Assembly (NCBI GenBank): GCA_041628615.1
Contig: JBFKOW010000040.1
Span: forward strand, 1-21,820
DNA length: 21,820 nt
From: JAMWZF01 sp041628615
GTDB lineage: Bacteria; Pseudomonadota; Alphaproteobacteria; Rhodobacterales; Rhodobacteraceae
Direction of reading: 5' to 3'
The notes below the pieces were generated by a model. It ran no database searches. It was not told where the DNA came from and saw only the letters and a program-made list of their open reading frames with translations. Shown here piece by piece: positions 15,494 through 21,820 of this stretch. A program made the translations under genes and the position numbers. The stretch's first letter is position 1, and every line of letters starts with the position of its first letter.

Positions 15494-16036
15494 TCAGACC
15501 CCGGCCACACGGCGGCTTGCATCCCGGAAGAGCACCGCCAGATCGCGCAGCATGACCGCTTCGGGGTCCTGCCCCTTGGCGCCCACCCGCGCATCGGGAA
15601 GCATCGGGAAAGTCACGAGGGAGACCTCCCAAAGCTCCAGTTCCGACAGGCGCCGCTGGCCCCTGTCATCCTTCCGCGCCTTCACGGTGCGATAGCCGAT
15701 GGACAGACCGTCGATCGCCCCGGCCGCCACGAGCGCGGCGGCCTCCCGGCCCTTCTCGATGTCCGTCAGGATCCGTCCCCGGACCCAAAGCCCCTTCTCG
15801 TCCTCGCGGACCTCGTCCCAGACCCCGATGGGCTGGGCCGGATCGTGCTGCCAGAGCATCTTCACCGTGCCGCCGCGGGCCGACAGGCGGCCGAGCGACG
15901 CCGCATAGGCGCCGGTCTCCACCACGTCCCCGCCCTGGTCGCGCCGACCGAAAAGCGACGCGTAGCCCTCGATCCGATGGCCGTCCTTGACCTTGATCTC
16001 GGTTCCGAGCTCACAAAATTTCCGTTCCAGGTCCAT
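15494..16036 (-). CDS. g4: GTA gp4: HK97-type prohead protease
   Basis: A 180-residue HK97 prohead serine protease that cleaves the delta domain of the capsid precursor during head maturation. The catalytic elements are visible: His64 in MLWQHDPAQPIG, Ser112 in DGLSIGYR and an acidic residue near Glu137 in LELWEVSLVTFPM. The start region IEGYASLFGRRDQGGDVV (residues 22-39) is diagnostic. It begins 16 nt after the g3.5 stop. All landmarks are intact, so it is probably active. Confidence 0.95.
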   Translation of the reverse strand: MDLERKFCELGTEIKVKDGHRIEGYASLFGRRDQGGDVVETGAYAASLGRLSARGGTVKMLWQHDPAQPIGVWDEVREDEKGLWVRGRILTDIEKGREAAALVAAGAIDGLSIGYRTVKARKDDRGQRRLSELELWEVSLVTFPMLPDARVGAKGQDPEAVMLRDLAVLFRDASRRVAGV

Positions 16037-16052
16037 GCCTTGCCTCTTTCCG

Positions 16053-16244
16053 TTAAACGACGATCAGAACCCGAAGAGCCTCGATGGCGAGGATCGCGAA
16101 GCCGATGTAGACCATCGACCAGACCTGCCGCTCGATCCGTTCGAGCATCGTCTCGAGACGGTTCAGCCGAGCGTCGACCTGGGCGAACCAGAAATCCGTC
16201 GCGAGGCTCGGCTGGCGTTCGCGGGGGGTGTCGGGCCTATCCAT
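16053..16244 (-). CDS. GTA gp3.5: small membrane protein (rcc01685-type head formation protein)
   Basis: A 63-residue protein with a polar N terminus and an amphipathic helix (ARLNRLETMLERIERQVW, residues 25-42). It ends in one hydrophobic segment running to the C terminus (about 44-63, MVYIGFAILAIEALRVLIVV). It matches the small protein between portal and protease in RcGTA-type clusters, the rcc01685 family, named for a role in head formation. A C-terminal anchor with a cytoplasmic coiled coil would allow it to recruit heads or portal to the membrane (inference). The start overlaps the portal gene stop by 8 nt. Confidence 0.85.
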   Translation of the reverse strand: MDRPDTPRERQPSLATDFWFAQVDARLNRLETMLERIERQVWSMVYIGFAILAIEALRVLIVV

Positions 16245-17427
16245 TGTCGCCCACCTCCAGCGCCGGCAGGCCGAGCAGGCTGCGCTTCTCGGCGTCGGTC
16301 AGGAAGCCCGCCTCGCCGACGCGCCGCCACAGCGCCTCGCGTTCGGCTGCAAGGGCCGGGACGTTGTCCAGATCGGGCCGCAGGTCGAAGACCTCGCCGG
16401 TGAAATCCGACAGCCAGTCCGACAGCGACGCCGCGACCCGGGTCGCGAGCGGCAGGACCGTGAGCCGGAAGAACGCCCGGTTCGCCTCCTGGTAGTTGGC
16501 ATAGGTCGCATCGCCGGGGATGCCGAGCAGCATCGGCGGCACCCCGAAGGCCATCGCGATCTCGCGCGCGGCGGCGTCCTTCGTCTTCTGGAATTCCATG
16601 TCCGACGGCGAGAACCCCATCGGCTTCCAGTCCAGGCCGCCCTCCAGCAGCATCGGCCGGCCGGCGTTGCGGGCGCCCTGGTACTGGTCTTCCATCTCGT
16701 CCTGCAGACGGGCGAACTGTTCCGGGCTGAGCGCGCCAAGGCCGTCCTCGCCCCGGTAGACCAGCGCGCCCGAGGGCCGCGCCGCGTTGTCGAGCAGGGC
16801 CTTCGACCAGCGCGAGGCGGAATTGTGGACATCGAGCGCCACCGCCGCCGCCTGCATCGGCGACAGGCCGTAGTGGTCGTCCTGCGGGTGGAAGCTGCGG
16901 ATGTGGCAGATCGGGCTGAGACCGGCCTCGACCACGAAGCGGTGCTTGCGGCCGCCGACGGCGTAGTCGTAGGCCACCGGCCATCCGTCCGGGCCGGGAA
17001 CCAGGCTCATCCGGTCCGAGCGCAGGACATGAAGCTCGAGCGGCACGCCGGCCTCCGCACCGGCCACCGCCTCGAGATAGGCGTTTCCGGTCAGCAGGAG
17101 CTGGCCGAACAGGGCTTCCATCAGCTCGGCCCGGCCCTGCTGGCCGTTCGGGCGCTGGATCAGGCTGAGCACCGGGTGGGTGTCGTAGCGGCGCTCGCGG
17201 TCCTGCAGCAGGATCGGCAGGGCGGCGGCGGATTCCGCGATCAGCTTGACCGCCCGGAACCCGACCGGGTTGCCGGTGAAGCCCGCTTTCGTCAGCGACA
17301 CCGCGTCGCGCGGCGACCAGGCCACCCGGCCCGAGGTCTGCAGCGCGACCACCCGTCCCGTCGCCGAGGCCTTGACCTCGTCGGGCTGGACCGCCGCCGC
17401 CTTGCCGCTTTTCAGAAAGTCGAACAT
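16237..17427 (-). CDS. g3: GTA gp3: portal protein (HK97 type)
   Basis: A 396-residue HK97-type portal protein, forming the dodecameric ring at one capsid vertex through which DNA is packed and ejected. Typical elements in order are NPVGFRAVKLIAESAAALP, LLLTGNAYLEAV, YGLSPMQAAAVALDVHN, GRPMLLEGGLDWKPMGFSP, REIAMAFGVPPMLLG and ATYANYQEANRAFF. GAGGAG about 7 nt upstream supports the ATG at 17427. A 247-nt leader separates it from the g2 stop, much larger than other gaps in the cluster. The stop lies inside the start of g3.5. Confidence 0.96.
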   Translation of the reverse strand: MFDFLKSGKAAAVQPDEVKASATGRVVALQTSGRVAWSPRDAVSLTKAGFTGNPVGFRAVKLIAESAAALPILLQDRERRYDTHPVLSLIQRPNGQQGRAELMEALFGQLLLTGNAYLEAVAGAEAGVPLELHVLRSDRMSLVPGPDGWPVAYDYAVGGRKHRFVVEAGLSPICHIRSFHPQDDHYGLSPMQAAAVALDVHNSASRWSKALLDNAARPSGALVYRGEDGLGALSPEQFARLQDEMEDQYQGARNAGRPMLLEGGLDWKPMGFSPSDMEFQKTKDAAAREIAMAFGVPPMLLGIPGDATYANYQEANRAFFRLTVLPLATRVAASLSDWLSDFTGEVFDLRPDLDNVPALAAEREALWRRVGEAGFLTDAEKRSLLGLPALEVGDNG

Positions 17428-17610
17428 GTCTGGCTCCTCGTGGACGCGCCTCGGCTGTTGAGGCGGTTATCGACAGGAAGGTTTAAGATCGTCCGGCAAC
17501 CCCGCGCGGTGGGCGTTGCGCCCCGGGCACCGTGATGTGGGAACGGCAAGGCCCTGAGAGATATAGCTTTCTGCCGCCCTCGTCGGCCTGTCGCCGAACC
17601 CGGCCGCCGC
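17428..17610 (-). other. Leader of the portal gene with two small hairpins
   Basis: Non-coding stretch between the palindromic element after g2 and the portal start. CGCCTC (17447-17452) pairs with GAGGCG (17460-17465), just upstream of the portal ribosome binding site. GGGCG (17511-17515) pairs with CGCCC (17519-17523). No open reading frame with a ribosome binding site and no convincing promoter is seen. It could hold a secondary promoter or an mRNA processing site. Confidence 0.4.
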
Positions 17611-17671
17611 CTTCTTCGGACCCGAAATATCCCGGGGGAGTCGCCCGCAGGGCGACGGGGGCAGGGCCCCC
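17611..17671 (-). repeat. Palindromic repeat/terminator-like element after g2
   Basis: On the transcribed strand, starting 3 nt after the g2 stop, come hairpin GGGGGC-CCT-GCCCCC (17671-17657), hairpin GTCGCCC-TGC-GGGCGAC (17656-17640), and then TCCCCCGGGATATTT followed by a TTCGG/CGAA mini-hairpin. The late CCCCC can also pair with the first GGGGG to enclose the middle hairpin. I recall very similar elements in many Rhodobacteraceae intergenic regions, often after genes. No second copy was noticed in this window. Confidence 0.7.
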
Positions 17672-17674
17672 AAT

Positions 17675-19081
17675 CTAGAGCATCCGCAGCCGCGGTACCG
17701 CCGGGGTGGCGCGGGCAAGGATCAGCTCGTGCAGCGCCCAGACCAGCGCATCGACCCGGTCCGGCGAACCCTCGCCGCGGAAACCCGACAGGGTCATCTG
17801 CCCCATCTGGTCCTCCAGCCGCCCCATCCCCGGCAGGTGGCGCACTCGCCCCTGTTCGTAGAGCGCGGCGACCGGTTCGGCGCGCAGGGCCTTGCCCTTG
17901 GTCGCCCGCACCGCGCGGAACGGCACGTTCGGATCCTCCTGGCGCAGGATCTGCTCGATCATGTCGCCGCCCTGGTTGACCTCCACCACGAGCCGGTCCG
18001 CGCCGTGCCGCTCCATCGCGTCGATCGCCGCGCGGACCCAATCGAGCGGGGTCGCGGTGCCGAGAGAGGCGTCCTCGAGAACGTAGGCGCACCAGTCGCG
18101 CGGCGGGCCCTGCATCCGGACCCCGGCGACGACGATGCCGCATTCGTCGGACTTCCGGCGCGCGGTCACCGGCGGGTCCACCGCAACGACGATCCGGTCG
18201 AGCTCCGGCGCCTTGTCGATCCTGGCCGCGTCGAGCATCGCGGCCGGCCAGAGCGCGCCGTCCGGATCCGCCACCAGCACCCCGTCCAGTTCCTGCCTCC
18301 CGAGCCGGGTGCCCGCGTAGCGCAGCCGCACCTCCTCGAGGAACGACCGCGCGAGGTTCGCCGCGTTCGCTTCCGTCGGGGCGTGGGTGACGACGGTGCT
18401 TTGCCGGGACAGCAGCGCCTTGAGGGCCCCGGAATTGCGCGGTGTCGTCGTGACGCAGACCCGCGGCGCCTCGCCCAGACGCAGGGCGAATTGCAGCATG
18501 TCCCAGGTCTCCTGCGCCTTCGGCCACTTGGCCAGTTCGTCGGCCCAGGCAGCGTCGAACTGCGGCCCGCGCAGGGCCTCCGGGTCGAACGCGGAGAACA
18601 CCTGCGCAACCGCCCCGTTCGGCCATAGTAGCATCTTGCGTCCGGCGATCCATTGCGGCTGCCGGTCCGGCGGGCTGCAGGCCAGAAGGCCGCTCTCGCC
18701 GAACACCATCACCTCACGGGCCTGGTCGACGGTCTCGCCGATCAGGGCGATGCGTTTCGCCCGGCCGGGGTCTCCGGGCCTCGGGCCCTCGACCATGGCC
18801 CGGACCCACTCCGCCCCGGCCCGGGTCTTGCCGGCGCCGCGACCCCCGAGGATCACCCAGGCATGCCAGTCGCCCTCGGGCGGCACCTGGTGCTCCATCG
18901 CCCAGAACTCGAACAGATAGGGAAGCCCGGCGAGAACCGGCTCAGGTATCTCCGTCAGGAACCTCTCTTGATCCGATTTCCGTGCGGAGGCGATCAAGCT
19001 GGCCCCGGATTTCAGCGCGGATGAGATCGAAATCGATTCCTGCGCCGGGGGCGTCATCGGCGTGTCTGGCGAGCCAGTCAT
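17675..19081 (-). CDS. g2: GTA gp2: large terminase subunit (TerL)
   Basis: A 468-residue packaging motor and nuclease. The Walker A motif is GGRGAGKT (residues 79-86), Walker B with catalytic Glu is AAWADE (Asp181-Glu182), and the coupling motif is TTTP (211-214). The RNase H-like nuclease has Asp302 in VAVDPP, Glu367 in VVEVNQGG and the pair Asp441/Asp444 in PDRVDAL. All are intact. The start at 19081 is chosen for AGAGGA upstream; the ATG at 19057 has no such site. The first 140 nt overlap the end of g1 in another frame. Residues about 27-47 (helix ASLIASARKSDQERFLTEI) resemble the N terminus of relatives, so the overlap seems real. GTA terminases package without sequence specificity (family knowledge). 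Confidence 0.95.
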   Translation of the reverse strand: MTGSPDTPMTPPAQESISISSALKSGASLIASARKSDQERFLTEIPEPVLAGLPYLFEFWAMEHQVPPEGDWHAWVILGGRGAGKTRAGAEWVRAMVEGPRPGDPGRAKRIALIGETVDQAREVMVFGESGLLACSPPDRQPQWIAGRKMLLWPNGAVAQVFSAFDPEALRGPQFDAAWADELAKWPKAQETWDMLQFALRLGEAPRVCVTTTPRNSGALKALLSRQSTVVTHAPTEANAANLARSFLEEVRLRYAGTRLGRQELDGVLVADPDGALWPAAMLDAARIDKAPELDRIVVAVDPPVTARRKSDECGIVVAGVRMQGPPRDWCAYVLEDASLGTATPLDWVRAAIDAMERHGADRLVVEVNQGGDMIEQILRQEDPNVPFRAVRATKGKALRAEPVAALYEQGRVRHLPGMGRLEDQMGQMTLSGFRGEGSPDRVDALVWALHELILARATPAVPRLRML

Positions 19082-19301
19082 GGTAGGTCCTCTCGGTCTC
19101 GGTGGCCTGCCGCAGGGTCCGGGCCAGTTCGGCATGGCTTGCATTGAGTTGCTTCAGGGCGGGAACCTCACCGGCCCGCACCTCGTCGAGAAGCTTGTGA
19201 AGGACGTCGCACACGGTGCTCAGCATGGTGCTGGAGCTTTCGATCTGGCGACGGAGAATCGCGCCGGGATCCGGCGGCGGGGTCGGGTCTTCTTCGGTCA
19301 T
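18942..19301 (-). CDS. g1: GTA gp1: small terminase subunit (TerS)
   Basis: A 119-residue protein, first gene of the GTA cluster. The Pro/Asp-rich N terminus (DPTPPPDPGAIL) leads into long helices (residues about 12-75) likely to form a coiled coil. An LDRLRTEIGS end (residues about 102-111) matches the conserved C-terminal segment that in RcGTA contacts TerL (from memory). No helix-turn-helix DNA-binding motif is obvious, consistent with GTAs having lost pac-site recognition. The ATG at 19301 has only a weak GAGG 11 nt upstream. An in-frame ATG at 19403 would add 34 low-complexity residues and is less likely. It shares 140 nt with g2. Confidence 0.82.
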   Translation of the reverse strand: MTEEDPTPPPDPGAILRRQIESSSTMLSTVCDVLHKLLDEVRAGEVPALKQLNASHAELARTLRQATETERTYHDWLARHADDAPGAGIDFDLIRAEIRGQLDRLRTEIGSREVPDGDT

Positions 19302-19455
19302 CCGGTGGTGTGCCTCGCTGCGGTCTCCGTCCGCATCGGGCCGCTGCCGCGAACGCGCCGCACGACCCCCAGCAAGGGCGAGCCATACCACGAAGGACGG
19401 CATCGGAAAACCGCCGCGGGCATCGCACCGCGCGGCAACCCTCCGTCAACGTTGG
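19302..19455 (-). promoter_or_regulatory. Putative GTA promoter region between mltG and g1
   Basis: This 154-nt gap precedes the whole GTA cluster and is its most likely promoter site. On the transcribed strand, TTGACG (complement of 19444-19449) could be a -35 box, but the hexamer 17 nt later, GCGATG, is a poor -10. A second weak pair is TTTTCC with TATGGC. No terminator for mltG is obvious, so read-through from fabF-mltG is possible. A CtrA-box-like sequence overlaps the mltG stop codon. Confidence 0.4.
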
Positions 19456-20640
19456 TTAATTCCCGCTGTTCGCGGCGTCCGCCTCGGCTTCCGCGGCACG
19501 CTGGGCCTCGATTTCGCGCCAGCGGGCGACGTTGCGGTTATGCTCGTCGAGGGTCACCGCGAAGGCGTGCCCGCCGGTCCCGTCAGCGACGAAGAACAGG
19601 AAGTCGCTGGTCTGGGGATTCAGCGCCGCCTCGATGCTGGCGCGGCCCGGATTGGCGATCGGGGTCGGCGGCAGGCCGTCGATGACGTAGGTGTTGTAGG
19701 GCGTCTCGGCGCGCAGCTCGCTCTGGCGCAGGCCGCGCCCCAGCACGCCCTGCCCCCGGGTGATGCCGTAGATCACCGTCGGGTCGGTCTGCAGCCGCAT
19801 CCCCTGTTCCAGCCGGTTGACGAAGACGCTGGCGACCAGCGGCCGCTCCTCGGCGACCCCGGTCTCCTTCTCCACGATTGAGGCCATGATCAGCGCCTCT
19901 TCCGGGGTATCGTAGGGCAGGCCCTCGGCCCGTTCCGCCCAGGCGGCGGCCAGGATCTGCTGCTGCCTGATGCCCATCTGGTCGAGCAGGCCGGCAACGC
20001 TGTCGCCGGGCACGAAGGCATAGCTGTCCGGCGCGAGCCAGCCTTCCGCCGGGATCTCTTCCGCCGGGCCCTCCAGAACGTCCAGCGCGTTCAGCGCCTG
20101 CACGATGGACCAGCTGGTGACACCCTCGGCCAGCGCCACCCGGTATTGCGTGTCGCGGTCGGCCTTCACCTCCGCATAGGCCGCGGGCGCCGGCCCGGCC
20201 GTCGGATCGAAATCCGCCAGTTCAACGTATGACCCGCTCACCGGATCCAGTTCGCGCACCTCGACCCGGTTCGACGTCACGCCGATCCGGTAGACCACCT
20301 CGGTACCGCAGGTGCTGCGGCCGCCGCGGGTCACGATGTCGACGATCTCCGCCATCGAGGCGCCCGCCGGAACCAGGAAGCTGCCGGCCTTCAGTTGGGC
20401 CGACTTTTCGGAGTATTCCGCACCGATCCGGAAGATCGCCGCCGAACCGATGGCGCCCCGGCCGGCAAGGTCCTCGCTGACCCCGCGCATGTTCGCGCCC
20501 CGATCGACCTTGAGGCAGATCGGCTGCTCCAGCGGCCCGGCGGCGTCATACTGGGAGCTGCCCCAGATGATCACGCCGGCCGCGAGGAACAGCGCAACGA
20601 CGAAGAAGCTCAGCGCGTTGCTCGCGATGTGGCGCCACAT
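19456..20640 (-). CDS. mltG: Endolytic murein transglycosylase MltG (YceG)
   Basis: A 394-residue inner-membrane enzyme that cuts nascent peptidoglycan strands and sets glycan length. A single membrane helix near the N terminus (about residues 10-27, ALSFFVVALFLAAGVIIW) anchors a periplasmic domain. A LysM-like segment precedes the YceG catalytic domain, with the active-site motif ALIMASIVEKETG (catalytic Glu257 by analogy to the E. coli enzyme), then RPLVASVFVNRL, LQTDPTVIYG and YNTYVIDGLPPTPIANPG. The acidic Ala/Glu tail is unremarkable. It starts 7 nt after the fabF stop, so the two are probably co-transcribed. It lies directly upstream of the GTA, in the same direction. Confidence 0.95.
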   Translation of the reverse strand: MWRHIASNALSFFVVALFLAAGVIIWGSSQYDAAGPLEQPICLKVDRGANMRGVSEDLAGRGAIGSAAIFRIGAEYSEKSAQLKAGSFLVPAGASMAEIVDIVTRGGRSTCGTEVVYRIGVTSNRVEVRELDPVSGSYVELADFDPTAGPAPAAYAEVKADRDTQYRVALAEGVTSWSIVQALNALDVLEGPAEEIPAEGWLAPDSYAFVPGDSVAGLLDQMGIRQQQILAAAWAERAEGLPYDTPEEALIMASIVEKETGVAEERPLVASVFVNRLEQGMRLQTDPTVIYGITRGQGVLGRGLRQSELRAETPYNTYVIDGLPPTPIANPGRASIEAALNPQTSDFLFFVADGTGGHAFAVTLDEHNRNVARWREIEAQRAAEAEADAANSGN

Positions 20641-20647
20641 GTCGGTC

Positions 20648-21820
20648 TCAGACCCGGCCGAAGATCAGGCTGGCATTGGTGCCCCCGAAGCCGAACGAGT
20701 TCGACAGGGCATGGCCGATCTCCCGGTCGCGCCGGGCATTCGGCGCGAGATCCAGTGCCGTCTCCACTGCCGGGGTGTCGAGATTGATGGTCGGCGGCGC
20801 GACCTGGTCGCGGATCGCGAGGATCGAGAAGATCGCCTCCACCGCACCGGCCGCGCCAAGCAGGTGACCGATCGCGGACTTGGTCGAGGACATCGTGGCC
20901 TTCGCGGCGTGCTCGGCGAGCAGCCGCTCGACCGCGCCCAGCTCGATCGTGTCGGCCATGGTCGAGGTCCCGTGGGCGTTGATGTAGTCGATGTCCGACG
21001 GGGCCAGCCCCGCCGACCTGAGCGCAGCGCGCATCGACCGCTCGCCGCCCTCGCCGTCCTCGGACGGGGCGGTGATGTGATAGGCGTCGCCCGACAGGCC
21101 GTAGCCCTTCACCTCGGCGTAGATCTTCGCGCCGCGGGCCCTGGCGTGCTCGTATTCCTCCAGCACGACGATTCCCGCGCCCTCGCCCATGACGAACCCG
21201 TCCCGGTCCGCGTCATAGGGCCGGCTGGCCGCCTTCGGGTCGTCGGGGCGCTTGGTCGACAGCGCCTTGCAGGCGTTGAAGCCGGCGATCCCGATCTTGC
21301 AGATCGCCGCCTCGGCGCCGCCCGCCACCATCACGTCGGCGTCGCCGTACTTGATCAGCCGCATCGCGTCGCCGATGGCATGCGCGCCGGTCGAACAGGC
21401 GGTGACGACGGAGTGGTTCGGTCCCTTGAACCCGTAGCGGATCGACACCTGCCCCGAGATCAGGTTGATGAGCGCACCCGGCACGAAGAAGGGCGACACC
21501 CGGCGCGGGCCCTTCTCGGCCATCATCAGGGCGGTATTGGCGATCGAGTTGAGCCCGCCGATGCCGGACCCGATCAGGACGCCGGTGCGTTCGAGGTCCT
21601 CGCGATCGGTCGGCTTCCAGCCGGAGTCCTCGACCGCCTGCTGGGCGGCGGCCATGCCATAGAGGATGAAGGTGTCGACCTTGCGCTGTTCCTTCGGCTC
21701 CATGTAGCGGTCGGCGTCGAAACTGTCGTCGCTGCCGTCGCCCAGCGGCACTTCGCAGGCATAGGTCGTGGCCAGCCCTTCCGGATCGAAGCGGGTGATC
21801 GGCCCCGCGCCCGATTCCCC
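20648..21820 (-). CDS. fabF: Beta-ketoacyl-ACP synthase II, 5' end missing
   Basis: FabF extends acyl-ACP chains with malonyl-ACP in fatty acid synthesis. 390 codons are visible and the frame is open to the right edge (first residues GESGAGPITRFDPEG), so about 25-35 N-terminal residues are missing; an internal GTG at 21751 is not the start. The catalytic triad is complete: Cys in VVTACSTGAHA, His in INAHGTSTMADT and His in SAIGHLLGAAG, with the conserved lysine before it. The C-terminal HALSNSFGFGGTNASLIFGR is typical. acpP would be expected to the right, as in most bacteria. The gene reads into mltG with only 7 nt between them. Confidence 0.96.
   Translation of the reverse strand, partial: GESGAGPITRFDPEGLATTYACEVPLGDGSDDSFDADRYMEPKEQRKVDTFILYGMAAAQQAVEDSGWKPTDREDLERTGVLIGSGIGGLNSIANTALMMAEKGPRRVSPFFVPGALINLISGQVSIRYGFKGPNHSVVTACSTGAHAIGDAMRLIKYGDADVMVAGGAEAAICKIGIAGFNACKALSTKRPDDPKAASRPYDADRDGFVMGEGAGIVVLEEYEHARARGAKIYAEVKGYGLSGDAYHITAPSEDGEGGERSMRAALRSAGLAPSDIDYINAHGTSTMADTIELGAVERLLAEHAAKATMSSTKSAIGHLLGAAGAVEAIFSILAIRDQVAPPTINLDTPAVETALDLAPNARRDREIGHALSNSFGFGGTNASLIFGRV

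Larger units (their letters stand above)
5001..19301 (-). mobile_element. RcGTA-type gene transfer agent structural cluster
   Basis: About 14 kb of leftward genes in the exact order of the Rhodobacter capsulatus GTA structural cluster: terminases, portal, membrane protein, prohead protease, capsid, connectors, tail tube, chaperones, tape measure, baseplate and fibre. All frames are open and of normal length. There is no integrase, repressor, replication, excision or lysis gene and no attachment site. Housekeeping genes flank it on both sides (fabF-mltG and cysE), the conserved location in Rhodobacterales as I recall it. RcGTA particles package about 4 kb of random host DNA, less than this cluster. 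Whether particles are made here cannot be judged from sequence. Confidence 0.92.

Noticed and set aside
5001..19301. Ordinary integrated prophage
   Set aside because: No integrase, repressor, replication, lysis or attachment sites; gene order and the short tape measure match the RcGTA type.
19302..19403. Longer g1 starting at the ATG at 19403
   Set aside because: The added 34 residues are Arg/Ala-rich without family likeness and have no ribosome binding site; the start at 19301 fits the family length better.
1..21820. CRISPR arrays, tRNA or rRNA genes, insertion sequences
   Set aside because: No regularly spaced direct repeats, tRNA-like or rRNA segments, or transposase frames were seen.

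Overview
The window is very GC-rich, densely coded DNA from an alphaproteobacterium, most probably of the family Rhodobacteraceae. The main evidence is an apparently complete, RcGTA-type gene transfer agent (GTA) cluster in the order g1 to g15. It sits between fabF-mltG on one side and a small GTA-associated gene, a TraR/DksA-type protein and cysE on the other. An intergenic palindromic element of a type I associate with this family supports the same placement. The genus cannot be fixed from the sequence alone.

Left part (1-5050). A pyruvate dehydrogenase E2 gene, cut by the window edge, ends at a strong GC hairpin. Three more rightward genes follow: a HExxH (zincin-like) protein of unknown role, a small AhpD/carboxymuconolactone decarboxylase-like protein, and an astacin-type zinc protease with a C-terminal PPC-like domain and no visible signal peptide. 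Convergent to these is cysE (serine O-acetyltransferase). Divergent from cysE is a 113-residue TraR/DksA-type zinc finger protein.

Central part (5001-19301, all leftward). This is the GTA structural cluster, read from right to left: g1 (small terminase), g2 (large terminase), g3 (portal), g3.5 (small membrane protein), g4 (prohead protease), g5 (major capsid), g6-g7 (head-tail connector and stopper), g8 (tail terminator), g9 (tail tube), g10 and g10.1 (tail assembly chaperones), g11 (tape measure), g12 (distal tail), g13 (hub), g14 (NlpC/P60 peptidase) and g15 (large fibre/host-contact protein with a TIM-barrel domain). A small coupled gene follows g15. Most neighbours overlap by 1-4 nt or are within 50 nt, so translation is tightly coupled. 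Two larger gaps break the pattern: one of 247 nt between g2 and g3 carries a repeat/terminator-like element, and one of 166 nt between g5 and g6 carries a perfect 13-bp inverted repeat. There is no integrase, repressor, replication or lysis module, and no reading frame is broken. This supports a domesticated, probably functional particle rather than a decaying prophage. Regulators such as GafA/CtrA and the lysis and head-spike genes would have to be elsewhere.

Right part (19456-21820). mltG (endolytic murein transglycosylase) and fabF (beta-ketoacyl-ACP synthase II, open at the right edge) are transcribed in the same direction as the GTA and lie just upstream of it. A 154-nt gap separates mltG from g1 and is the most likely place for the GTA promoter.

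I did not find a clearly new system. The observations most worth checking are the two structured gaps inside the GTA, the long g1/g2 overlap, the CtrA-box-like sequence at the mltG stop codon, the convergent overlap between the GTA and TraR/DksA genes, and the two zinc-protease-like genes at the left.
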